64,000 nt of DNA from Agreia sp. Leaf210. GTDB taxonomy: Bacteria; Actinomycetota; Actinomycetes; Actinomycetales; Microbacteriaceae. Under the pieces are notes generated by a model. The model made no database searches, was not told the DNA's origin, and worked only from the letters and a program-made list of their open reading frames with translations. The stretch is taken from the NCBI RefSeq assembly GCF_001421485.1, contig NZ_LMKK01000002.1:310001-374000 (forward strand), written 5' to 3'. Shown one piece after another: positions 53,652 through 61,815 of the stretch; within the stretch, counting starts at the first letter, position 1; each line of letters opens with the position of its first letter. Both the position numbers and the translations under genes were made by a program.

Positions 53652-55028
53652 TTGAGCAGGTCACGTGTTTTTGATGTAGCGAATGTTCTCAAGGTTGATG
53701 TCAACACCGTGCTGGCCTATCTAGACAGCCTTGGCGAGTACGGCCTCAGCGCGACCAGCTCGCTCACGCCGAGCGTGGATCGTCGCATTCGAGCTGCGCT
53801 TGTGAGCGTTCGAAGCGGCGACCGACCAAGGCCGGCGGCAAAAAGCCCGACAATGCAGTACGGCCGAGGTCATGTTCCCTTCAATCGTGAACAACGTGCA
53901 GCTGATATGCGGGGCCTGATTCCGCAGCTTTATCAGTCCCTGCAGACAGCTGGCGTCGCGAAAACCGATTCGCCAATTGTCGTTTTCCACGAGAGCGAAC
54001 CTCGTTCACACTATGGGGTGCGCACGATCGAGGATCCGAATTGGGGATCGAAAGTCGGCCTCGACACGCGCTCAATAGTAGCGCCGTTGCGAGAGCTGGA
54101 CAGTTGGTATCACAAGCATGACCGGACGCCGCCGACCGTCTACTTCGCTATCGACGTCCGGAAGGGGCACGCATGGAGCGCGCATTCGATGAAGGCTCTC
54201 GAGAGCAACCTCAATGCCGTCCACTTAGACGCACTGTCATTGGAGACGATCCCCGCTCAAGGTACGGGCCTACCTCCACGTCTCTCAACTGCCCCACTTA
54301 TATCGCCGGAACAAGCGAACGGCCTTGGCCGATCACTGGGTGATGGGCCTGATCGACCGGAGGAGGTATTTTTGCTCAGCCAGGACCTACTGCGACTTGC
54401 TGTTGACAGCCTTGACGGAGCCGAGCAGTTAAGTCCACTTCCGGTGCACATTAATGCGCTTTGGGTATTCGAGCGTCCTATTGTTATGCAGCGTCCGGAT
54501 GGCAGAGATCGACACATCCGCGCCCTTTGGTTTCGTCAGGGTCAGGCTGTATGGCGTTTACGAACATACGCTCTCGCCAAGGGTAAGACTACTGAGCAGT
54601 TGGGTGACCAACTCGCGAGCCGAGTTCCGTTCGTGGCGGCATGGGATGAGACCCATCCAGAGCAGCAAGTGATCGTGGCCGTGTGGGCATTGATGTCGCA
54701 GGGTGGAGTGACCGAGTCGGAACATGACCGAAGCGCGCGTGTGCAAAGCGAAGCGCGCGCTGCGGACCAGCCGACAGGTCTGATCGTCGTACGCGTCAAA
54801 GCCGGCACCGATCACGCACGTGTCTACGGCGCCGACAACCCGGCGCCGGAGCTTCATTCGGCTTCAGCGTGGAGTGTGAGTGGGCATTGGCGGCATCAGC
54901 CGTACCGTTCTCTTGGCATCGACGAGAACGGCCGGGTGCTTACTAGGCCTATTTGGATTGCGCAGTATACGAAGGGTGGTACTGCATCCAGGCCGCCCGA
55001 GAACAAGGTGATCTCGGTCAGAGCCTGA
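53652..55028 (+). CDS. Protein with IF2_N-like domain, function unknown
   Basis: A 458-residue protein from TTG 53652 (GGGATGGGAAATC upstream). The first 50 residues (RVFDVANVLKVDVNTVLAYLDSLGEYGLSATSSLTPSVDRRIRAAL in parts) resemble the IF2 N-terminal helical domain. The rest is unrecognised; near the C terminus is SVSGHWRHQPYRSLG and RPIWIAQYTKG, a pattern I associate only loosely with mobile-element proteins. No catalytic motif is identified. Confidence 0.6.
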   Translation: MSRSRVFDVANVLKVDVNTVLAYLDSLGEYGLSATSSLTPSVDRRIRAALVSVRSGDRPRPAAKSPTMQYGRGHVPFNREQRAADMRGLIPQLYQSLQTAGVAKTDSPIVVFHESEPRSHYGVRTIEDPNWGSKVGLDTRSIVAPLRELDSWYHKHDRTPPTVYFAIDVRKGHAWSAHSMKALESNLNAVHLDALSLETIPAQGTGLPPRLSTAPLISPEQANGLGRSLGDGPDRPEEVFLLSQDLLRLAVDSLDGAEQLSPLPVHINALWVFERPIVMQRPDGRDRHIRALWFRQGQAVWRLRTYALAKGKTTEQLGDQLASRVPFVAAWDETHPEQQVIVAVWALMSQGGVTESEHDRSARVQSEARAADQPTGLIVVRVKAGTDHARVYGADNPAPELHSASAWSVSGHWRHQPYRSLGIDENGRVLTRPIWIAQYTKGGTASRPPENKVISVRA

Positions 55029-55112
55029 CCCGCGTCTATCCACGGTGAATGAATCTTCACAAAGCGATCACAGAATGGGCCATCGTGACCGAGTCAACAT
55101 AATGGGGGCGTC

Positions 55113-55130
55113 CGTGATCGCTCGATCACG
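55113..55130. repeat. 18-bp inverted repeat
   Basis: CGTGATCG and CGATCACG flank a 2-base CT centre. It could be an operator or small hairpin. Confidence 0.5.
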
Positions 55131-55285
55131 CGATTAGAAGCTGGGGCGTCGTGTATCGCATGCGTTCCAAGACTGGCTACGCGGGCTCACGAAAAGAGGG
55201 CGGGATGTGGCGGCTCGGAAACGATAAATCTGTTCCATTAGCCTGAAGAGGCAGTGCGCGTTACAGCACCATCCAAAACACAAAG

Positions 55286-55319
55286 AGGCCTGCGATTCGT
55301 GTACACGAATCGCAGGCCT
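55286..55319. repeat. Perfect 34-bp palindrome
   Basis: The left half from AGGCCTGCGATTCGTGT is exactly the reverse complement of the right half, with no loop. On the minus strand it is followed by a T-rich run (CTTTGTGTTTTGG), so it could act as a terminator in that direction; on the plus strand there is no T-tract. Confidence 0.7.
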
Positions 55320-55391
55320 GAATCTGAATCCGAGTGGTGCCTAGCTAAGCCAGAGGTCTGAGACCATCGGAGACATTAGTATCTCACCTTT

Positions 55392-56132
55392 ATGAATTCG
55401 GCACCAGTCTGGGAGAATGCAACGGTGCAACTTTCGCAGACGGCAGCAGACCGGTGGCTCGCTCACCCTCGGCTGATGGTATATCTCAACGCGACTTCGG
55501 GAAGCCTTCCGGACGCGCTAGACCTGTACAACTGGAACGCCGAGGTCGCCGCATCCTGCCTACGCGATCTAGGCCACTTTGAGGTCTTGATTCGCAACCG
55601 CTACTCGGACGTGCTTAACGCGCACTTTCCAGACTGGGCGTCGCCCGGCAGCGCACTCTGGGGGCGGCAAGCAGGCATCCCCTTGACGCGGGAAAAGCAG
55701 CGCAAGCTTAATGCCGGGTCGAGCAGCTCGGTGCGGGCAGCTAGGGCTAAGACCACACCTCCAACCGCTGGTCATACGATCGCCAACCTCACTTTTGGGT
55801 TCTGGATGATGCTAACCGCCTCGGTCCGCGTCGACACGATCTGGACGCCCATGCTAAGCGGCATCTTTCCCGGTCGGTCTCGCGGTTACGTGCATGACCG
55901 AATGCAGAAGCTGAACGACTTTCGAAATAGGCTTGCACACTGGGAACCGGTGTTTAGTACGACAACGGGACTTGCTTTTCGCCTGCAGGAGTTCGATCAA
56001 TTTTTCTCGGAAGTGGACCCGGACGTCGCAGCCTGGGTGGGAACGCAATCAACAGTCGTTGACGCCGTGAAGCGCTGTCCGGTGTCAAGCTTGAACATCG
56101 TTGCCCCAACCTACCTCGGTACGAATCCCTGA
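55392..56132 (+). CDS. Abi-like protein with HEPN motif
   Basis: A 246-residue helical protein of the Abi_2/Abi-like type. LGHFEVLIRNRYSDVL lies near residue 55-70, and FRNRLAHWEP near residue 178 supplies the HEPN Rx4H ribonuclease motif. Abi-like proteins of this family act in abortive infection. No clear ribosome site precedes the ATG, and it stands alone on the plus strand, convergent with the Shedu-like gene. Confidence 0.8.
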   Translation: MNSAPVWENATVQLSQTAADRWLAHPRLMVYLNATSGSLPDALDLYNWNAEVAASCLRDLGHFEVLIRNRYSDVLNAHFPDWASPGSALWGRQAGIPLTREKQRKLNAGSSSSVRAARAKTTPPTAGHTIANLTFGFWMMLTASVRVDTIWTPMLSGIFPGRSRGYVHDRMQKLNDFRNRLAHWEPVFSTTTGLAFRLQEFDQFFSEVDPDVAAWVGTQSTVVDAVKRCPVSSLNIVAPTYLGTNP

Positions 56133-56264
56133 GCGCACAGGTCGGTTTGAGATTCAGAGAGCGCGCCGTCATCGTGGTTGGCCTTGGCTGCATCTTTGTG
56201 CTTACGGACAGCTAGAGCCAGGGCGATGTCATGAGTCGCGGAAGAGCTGTACGGAAAGGAACCT

Positions 56265-57365
56265 TTAGAAAGGGTCATCCGCGGACAGGTCGTTTTCCGG
56301 CCAAGCGTCAACGTCGTCATCTGACTTTGGAAGCTGAGCTCCAATCACTCCCGTATCGGGCTCGAGCGCGGAGCGTGCGCCCGTCAATAACTCGTCATAG
56401 GTGACTACCTGAACGCGAGACAAGTGGCTGTTATATGTCCGCAGGGTTTGCGAGATTTCACCCGCCGATCTTGTATGCATTAGATGCGCTGAGTGACCGA
56501 TCACCACTGTCGCGTCGGCTCGACGCACATCAAACCCGAAGTCCTGGCTAATTAGCGCCGAGCTCTCGTCAAGAGCCCGCAAGTAGTTCATTGCTTGACT
56601 AGTCGCCTCGTGTACTTCTGGACCGACTATCAGATGGTTCCGGTGCGACTTGATGAGCGCAGGAACATGGGCTTTCTTCAGTTCGACAACATGAAGCGAC
56701 CCGTCCGCCCGGATCAGAGGGAGGTCCAATTGATCGAGAGCATTAAAGGAACGACGCTCGTGTTGCCCAATATAACGCCCCCCGAAAAGCCACCATTGTC
56801 GGTCCAGAGACCGCTGCAGGTCGCCTTCCGAGCTCGACGGATCCAAAGCCACCTTCTCAAGGCGATCGAGAGAACGGATCTTCCGAATGCGGTCGACGAG
56901 CGCAGTCCCCGCCGTAACAGCATCACTTCCGCTGAGAGCGTCTCTCACTGTCGGAATGGCTAATAGTTCGGAAACCAGTTCCACTGCATCTTCAGCTCCT
57001 CCCGTGGTCAATCGGGCGACTACCGCCGCTGGGGAATCGTCCTCAACCACAGTGAAAACTCCGTCGCGGGGCAGCTGCGCTGTCAGCATGTCGCGGATTG
57101 CGTTGACCTCTTCATCTTCGCAATACCAGCGATACTGAGCCTTTTCCTCGAACCTGTAACTGCCGTAATCCGTTGCGCGCGTCCATGTCTGTACAACTAA
57201 ACGCGTGCCAGTAATTTCGCCAGTCGCTCTATTGCCTAGCCGCAATAGTGAGGCCGTTTTCCAGGCGCGTGGTCCCCGTTTTACCTGAACGCTCTGGATG
57301 TTTACAACATTGGGGCTACTGAATTCGGATTGAAGCCTGATTCGTAGAGCATCGTCTTCGACCAT
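56265..57365 (-). CDS. Shedu-like nuclease (SduA, DUF4263)
   Basis: A 366-residue protein. The C-terminal half has the DUF4263 signature: SSSEGDLQRSLDRQWWLFGG (about residue 175), then PLIRADGSLHVVELKKA, the PD-(D/E)xK-like D and ExK near residue 220-230, then EVHEATSQAMNYL. The N-terminal half is the variable sensor-like domain of Shedu proteins. Shedu is a single-gene anti-phage system. Start ATG 57365. Confidence 0.87.
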   Translation of the reverse strand: MVEDDALRIRLQSEFSSPNVVNIQSVQVKRGPRAWKTASLLRLGNRATGEITGTRLVVQTWTRATDYGSYRFEEKAQYRWYCEDEEVNAIRDMLTAQLPRDGVFTVVEDDSPAAVVARLTTGGAEDAVELVSELLAIPTVRDALSGSDAVTAGTALVDRIRKIRSLDRLEKVALDPSSSEGDLQRSLDRQWWLFGGRYIGQHERRSFNALDQLDLPLIRADGSLHVVELKKAHVPALIKSHRNHLIVGPEVHEATSQAMNYLRALDESSALISQDFGFDVRRADATVVIGHSAHLMHTRSAGEISQTLRTYNSHLSRVQVVTYDELLTGARSALEPDTGVIGAQLPKSDDDVDAWPENDLSADDPF

Positions 57366-57702
57366 GTCTGATCATTACAGAAATGCCCCGTCGGATTGAC
57401 GATTAGCTAGAACAGGTCGTTCGCATACGAACGAAGCCTCCGACTACGAAGTGAACCGACTGTCTTGCAACCCTAGGGATACGAGACGTTTGACTTCGCG
57501 AAATTTTCCCTTCTCGGGATTGGCAGAATCTCGCGAGGCGATAAGTCCCATATCTACGTCGCATAACCTCCTGCATAAATGGCGGTATTCGTCGTTCGTT
57601 ATGAGACACCCGCGAGCACAGCGACGAAAGACGTTCGAATGCTTATCAGCCCGCGGTTCGGCTCAACACCACAGGATCCCATGATGCCGAGATGCTCGTT
57701 GA
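57366..57702. other. Intergenic, nothing supported
   Basis: About 340 bases between two minus-strand genes. Short frames on either strand lack ribosome sites and domains. Confidence 0.4.
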
Positions 57703-58062
57703 CTATTCGCTCCGAGGCTCGCTCTCATAGAGCTTGGCGAGTGTCATCTCCCCGGTGTCAGCGTTGCCGCCAATGACAACCATTCGACCCGAGGCTATGT
57801 CTCTCGCTTCGCGCTCTCGCCGCCGGGCGCGTAGAACAGCTCCCTCTCGTCGATAGCCGCGTTCGCGCTCCGCCTTGTCCTCGTCTAGCCATTCTTGAAT
57901 GTCGCCGAGAGTGGGTTGCCAGAACTGTCGAATATTGCGCTCGAAGCGACGCTCCGCGCGTTCTCGGCGAAGGTCGGCAGCGGCTTTTAGACGATCCACA
58001 TGATCCACACTTCCTTGACCGGGGGCCTCTTCCGAATCCGCGTTGGAGCTGTATCGGATCAC
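57703..58062 (-). CDS. Charged helical hypothetical protein
   Basis: A 119-residue, Arg/Glu-rich protein (RRERAERRFERNIRQF, RARRREREARDIASG) probably largely coiled coil, from a GTG at 58062. No family recognised. It lies downstream of the XRE gene on the same strand. Confidence 0.45.
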   Translation of the reverse strand: MIRYSSNADSEEAPGQGSVDHVDRLKAAADLRRERAERRFERNIRQFWQPTLGDIQEWLDEDKAERERGYRREGAVLRARRREREARDIASGRMVVIGGNADTGEMTLAKLYESEPRSE

Positions 58063-58178
58063 TGTAGGCCTAACTGCAGACGCTCGATGCTAACCGAGTA
58101 GTCAACCGCGCGACAGTGACGATCTGTTCTCCGGCGTGATTCCCCTGTCCCCCGGAGCTCGAGGCAGCGGGAGCTCCG

Positions 58179-58502
58179 CTAGCGCTTTGGCGCGGGGAAA
58201 AAGGACGCCGGATCGACTCCGAGCGCCGCTGCAATATCGAAGAGCCGGTCGTACGCGAGAGGCCGCGTGCCGTGCTCGACGTAAATCAGCATGTTGCGGG
58301 TCACGCCCGACTCGATCGCAAGGGCTTCTTGAGTCAGCCCCGCCTCAACTCGAGCGAGGCGAATAGCAGCGCCCACGTGACGCCGGCCTTCTTCGCGCCG
58401 GGCTAGTTGTTCTGGCGAGGCATTGGCAGGAGAAACGGGCACTGTCCTATCCAGCCCGTAGGATGCACAAAAGTCTGCCCAACTAGTTGTGCATGTGCTC
58501 AC
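58179..58502 (-). CDS. XRE-family HTH regulator
   Basis: A 107-residue protein with a helix-turn-helix in residues about 42-98 (GAAIRLARVEAGLTQEALAIESGVTRNMLIYVEHG in parts). GTG start. It diverges from, and slightly overlaps the upstream region of, the small membrane protein and zinc-ribbon genes, which it probably represses. Cysteines in the N-terminal CTTSWADFCASYG stretch are unusual. Confidence 0.85.
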   Translation of the reverse strand: MSTCTTSWADFCASYGLDRTVPVSPANASPEQLARREEGRRHVGAAIRLARVEAGLTQEALAIESGVTRNMLIYVEHGTRPLAYDRLFDIAAALGVDPASFFPAPKR

Positions 58503-58543
58503 TAGGTAGCGCCAGCTGGGCGTCGGGCATCGAGAGGAACACC

Positions 58544-58705
58544 ATGAACGAGCTGGGCCTAAGCATTCTGATCGTCATCGCAGTCATCGTGATCGTGACA
58601 TTCGTGGTCTTGGCAGCCATCGGCGGGGGCCATCCCGAGGAAAGCGAATATGAACGCCACATGCGAATGCATCGCGCCGCGCAGTACACCAAGCGTCGCA
58701 GGTAG
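58544..58705 (+). CDS. Small single-TM protein (53 aa)
   Basis: A 53-residue protein after GAGAGG: one membrane helix (LGLSILIVIAVIVIVTFVVLAA) and a basic C-terminal tail with HMRMHRAAQYTKRRR. The next gene starts 6 bases after its stop, so the pair is likely co-transcribed under XRE control. Confidence 0.6.
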   Translation: MNELGLSILIVIAVIVIVTFVVLAAIGGGHPEESEYERHMRMHRAAQYTKRRR

Positions 58706-58711
58706 CCCGTC

Positions 58712-60370
58712 ATGCTCGCGTCCGCCCAGACAGACAGCAGACTGCGAAACGAGTGGGATACGTACGCCAATGAGGGCCCGCCTCCCGAGAAGTTCAGCAC
58801 GGGAAACCATTCCAAAGCGCACTGGCGCTGCACCGCACACGGCCATGAGTGGAACTCTCGAATCGGTCATCGCGCGAACGGGGTCGGGTGCCCAGTCTGC
58901 TGCGGCCACATCATCGCGGTTGGCTTCAATGACCTCGCGTCGAAGAACCCGCAACTTGCATCCGAATGGGACGTCGAAGCCAACGGCGGTCTCACAGCAC
59001 AGGAAGTGACGGCTGCCTCCCCACGGAACTTCTATTGGCGTTGTCAGAAGTTCGGGCACACATGGCGCGCGTCGACAGGTAACCGGCAAACACGAGGCTG
59101 TCCGACCTGCACTGGACGGCGCGTGCTCGCCGGCTTCAATGACCTCGCATCCCAGAATCCTGCCCTCGCCGCCGAATGGGATCCCGAGGGCAACGGAAAG
59201 CGTCGTCCCACAACGATGATGCCGGGCTCCAGCTACAGGGCGCAGTGGTTATGTGGCACATGCGGGCACAGGTGGCGTGCCGCGATCTCGGAACGGAAGA
59301 AAGGCAGTGGCTGCCCCGCCTGCAGCGGACGCGCCCTCCAGCCCGGCAGCAACGACCTCGCGACGAGACGCCCAGAGCTCGCCGCCGAATGGGACGCCGC
59401 GCGAAACGCACCCCTCTCCCCCGCCCAGGTCACGAACGGCTCTGGGATGAAGGTGTGGTGGCTATGTGCCGCCCGCGGACATTCCTGGTGCGGGCCGATC
59501 AACACAAGAACCGCAGGTAGCTGCGGGATCTGCTCTGGCACGCACGTCATAGCAGGCCTAAACGACCTCGCGTCTCAACGCCCTGATCTCCTCGAGGAGT
59601 GGGATTACAACGCAAATGGCGCAGACACACCTGACCGTGTTTTCGTCAACGGCTCCGCGCGTAGACACTGGAAATGCGCCAAACACGACCACAGATGGAT
59701 CACGACGGTTGCCATGAGAAATGAAGGCAGCGGATGCCCATACTGCTCGAGCCATCGCGTCCTGGCCGGGTTCAACGACTTCGCATCCGCCCGGCCCTCG
59801 CTAGTGAAGGAATGGGACCAGGCAGCCAACGGCGACTTGAAGCCCACACAAGTCACCGCGCGAAGCAACAAGAGGATCTGGTGGAAATGCGCGGCCGGCC
59901 ACCAGTGGCAGTCCACACCGAGCAACCGATTTATCGGAACGGGATGCACCAGGTGCATAGGCGCTCAAACATCCCTCATCGAGATGTCATTCTTCGCCGC
60001 CTTCCAAGAACAGCTGGGGGATCTGCGAAACGGCGCAAGAGTGCTCGTGAAGAAGCGCGGCCAACTTCGTTCTATGTCGCTAGACATCCTCGGAACCTCC
60101 CACGGCCAGCGCTTCGCCATTGAATACGACGGCGAGTATTACCACCGCGGCAAGACAGATCACGACTTGGCCAAAACTGCGGCCCTCTTAGATGCCGGCT
60201 ACGCCGTTGTCCGAATCAGAGAGAAGCCGCTCCCCGCGGTAGCGCTCAGTCACCCGCATCTCCGGCAGATCGACTTCGGATACCCCCGAACGCAAAAGGA
60301 CTCCGGCATTAAAGCCATGCTCGCGCCAGTGGTAGAGGAGGCCACCGAATGGCTTGAAAAGCTGAACTGA
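58712..60370 (+). CDS. Six-zinc-ribbon protein with C-terminal endonuclease-like domain
   Basis: A 552-residue protein built of six tandem units of about 65 residues, each with NDLAS-x-x-P-x-L-x-x-EWD, an aromatic/W-x-C, an HxW, and a final CPxC (DUF4379-like treble-clef ribbons). The last 130 residues resemble a Vsr/DUF559-type nuclease fold: SLDILG (acid), FAIEYDGEYYHRGKTDHDLAKTAALL, YAVVRIREKPL. Such proteins may bind nucleic acid through the ribbons and cut through the C-terminal domain. The fusion with a small membrane protein and an XRE regulator is not a system I know. Confidence 0.8.
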   Translation: MLASAQTDSRLRNEWDTYANEGPPPEKFSTGNHSKAHWRCTAHGHEWNSRIGHRANGVGCPVCCGHIIAVGFNDLASKNPQLASEWDVEANGGLTAQEVTAASPRNFYWRCQKFGHTWRASTGNRQTRGCPTCTGRRVLAGFNDLASQNPALAAEWDPEGNGKRRPTTMMPGSSYRAQWLCGTCGHRWRAAISERKKGSGCPACSGRALQPGSNDLATRRPELAAEWDAARNAPLSPAQVTNGSGMKVWWLCAARGHSWCGPINTRTAGSCGICSGTHVIAGLNDLASQRPDLLEEWDYNANGADTPDRVFVNGSARRHWKCAKHDHRWITTVAMRNEGSGCPYCSSHRVLAGFNDFASARPSLVKEWDQAANGDLKPTQVTARSNKRIWWKCAAGHQWQSTPSNRFIGTGCTRCIGAQTSLIEMSFFAAFQEQLGDLRNGARVLVKKRGQLRSMSLDILGTSHGQRFAIEYDGEYYHRGKTDHDLAKTAALLDAGYAVVRIREKPLPAVALSHPHLRQIDFGYPRTQKDSGIKAMLAPVVEEATEWLEKLN

Positions 60371-60412
60371 ACCGCGCTGCTTGCCGAAACGGGTGAATCG
60401 ACTAGGGCAAAA

Positions 60413-60586
60413 ATGCTCTGGCGAACAGCTTCCTGGGGGGCACAAACTCTTCAGATGGAGCGTAGCGAATGCGACCACCGATTTCGCCTCTTAGAACTCT
60501 GGCCGGGCTACGACGATACATGGATGATCGTCTGCGATCTATGCGGCTGCTACACCGCCGTCGATCGCGGAGACATACCAGGATGA
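60413..60586 (+). CDS. Short protein with possible zinc finger (57 aa)
   Basis: ATG 60413 (AGGGCAAAA just upstream) opens 57 codons. The product contains ECDHRF and VCDLCGCY, which could bind one zinc ion, between Trp-rich segments. It follows the zinc-ribbon gene by 42 bases. A shorter start at 60455 is possible. Confidence 0.45.
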   Translation: MLWRTASWGAQTLQMERSECDHRFRLLELWPGYDDTWMIVCDLCGCYTAVDRGDIPG

Positions 60587-60907
60587 CTTTCAAGTTTTGT
60601 CGCGCAGTACCGTCTTAACAGCCGGTCGACATTCGTTCCATGTGATCAGTTTTGATGAAGAGATGATTTCTACTGGTTCCTTCTGTTAAGGGGGCGAATC
60701 TTTTGCCCTCTCGGCGACAATCATTTGGTCCCCTCAGGGGCGAATAGTTTGCACCCTGAGGGGACCAAATTTTTGTACCCGACGGTCACGGTTACATTCG
60801 AAGAAGGCGATGAATATATCGGAGCGGCGAAACGACTCGGACTCGTCCCGTTCTAGTCGAACTGCACCCCTCTATCGGTCTCGTCCACGAGGATGGGCGG
60901 ACGCGGT
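60587..60907. other. Control region between zinc-ribbon genes and Rep-like gene
   Basis: About 320 bases holding two GGGGCGAAT-TTTGC boxes (60691-60708 and 60737-60756) and a strong hairpin (60723-60774). No gene supported. Confidence 0.5.
60723..60774 (+). terminator. Rho-independent terminator
   Basis: ATTTGGTCCCCTCAGGG (60723-60739) pairs perfectly with the matching 17 bases at 60754-60770 around a 14-base loop, and the stem runs into TTTTT. It would end plus-strand transcription from the zinc-ribbon genes ahead of the convergent Rep-like gene. Confidence 0.8.
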
Positions 60908-61375
60908 TCAGAAGGCATTCATGGTCTCCCATGATTCCCTTCCAGCGTCGCCCTCTATGACTTCCAAAGAGGCGAAGGTTGGCGCCAGCGGACGAATCGA
61001 TCGGACAGTTGTCTGACGTTCTCGAGGCTTGCTCGGGATGAGGAGTTCATACACAGCATTCTGTCCAGCTCTGCCGTGGCTAACCCGCTTGATTGCGCCC
61101 TTGTCCACCAACTCCTTGATGGCGCGTTTCACCGCTCGTCGAGCGCCCTCGGAGGCATTATCCGGTGCACTGAAACCCAGCGCTGTCGCAAGTGAAATAA
61201 ATCCTCCGAAATACCTGCGGGGCTCAATGGCAGAGTCGTCAGAATCGAGGCATATGTGAGCCATCCAAAGAAACACGACTTTGGCGCGATCACCCAGATT
61301 CAGCTCGGCTCCGAGCCTGAAGGCGTGGTTAGTGGCGTGATAACCCATATCCAGTCCCGGTAGGCGGAAGATCAC
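60908..61375 (-). CDS. Winged-helix protein, replication-initiator-like
   Basis: A 155-residue protein from GTG 61375 (GGAGGGAACCAAG upstream). GDRAKVVFLWMAHICLD and RRAVKRAIKELVDKGAIKRV form a winged-helix like those of small Rep/regulatory proteins next to Xis/Int in actinobacterial integrative elements. No catalytic motif, so it may be a transcription regulator instead. Confidence 0.6.
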   Translation of the reverse strand: MIFRLPGLDMGYHATNHAFRLGAELNLGDRAKVVFLWMAHICLDSDDSAIEPRRYFGGFISLATALGFSAPDNASEGARRAVKRAIKELVDKGAIKRVSHGRAGQNAVYELLIPSKPRERQTTVRSIRPLAPTFASLEVIEGDAGRESWETMNAF

Positions 61376-61405
61376 CTTGGTTCCCTCCGAAAAAGGCCCT
61401 GACCG

Positions 61406-61633
61406 TCACCACCTCGGATCTGCCTGATCGGAAACGGACTGCTCAAGAAATTCAGCGACGTCAGTCACCCGATAGAGAATCGTGCGGCCTATCTTGAGAA
61501 ATCTTGGCCCTGTGCCCCTCGTCCTCATCGCGGCTAAGGCTCCACGTGATTTGTGCATGACTTCTGCCGCGTCGCCAATCGTCAAAAATTCACGCGCCTC
61601 TAATTTGAGGCCTTCTTTTGTCATCTCGGACAT
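61406..61633 (-). CDS. xis: Excisionase-like HTH_17 protein
   Basis: A 75-residue MerR/Xis-type DNA-binding protein (EFLTIGDAAEVMHKSRGALAAMRTRGTGPRFLKIGRTILYR in parts), with the wing residues GRTILYRV. An in-frame ATG at 61624 has AGGA at better spacing. It directs integrase toward excision. Divergent from int. Confidence 0.88.
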   Translation of the reverse strand: MSEMTKEGLKLEAREFLTIGDAAEVMHKSRGALAAMRTRGTGPRFLKIGRTILYRVTDVAEFLEQSVSDQADPRW

Positions 61634-61815
61634 TTCCTACTTCTTCCCGATGTCCACGAACCCACTCGGTGTGAGTCAACGTGAGCGCGGTATCTCCTTG
61701 CGCACCGACATACACGGGGGATCTCGCTGAAAACGCACTCCAGTCCGAAAACTCAAGGAGCGTCGGCGGCAAGACGTATGTTAAATCGGAACCAACCAAG
61801 CGAAAGAGGAGCCGT

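Larger units (their letters stand above)
55029..55391. other. Palindrome-bearing intergenic region
   Basis: A 363-base gap containing two perfect inverted repeats, at 55113-55130 and 55286-55319 (listed separately). No gene or tRNA is recognised. Confidence 0.5.

Noticed and set aside
57451-57684. Short frames on both strands between Shedu-like gene and 57703
   Set aside because: Mutually overlapping, no ribosome sites, composition like noncoding DNA.
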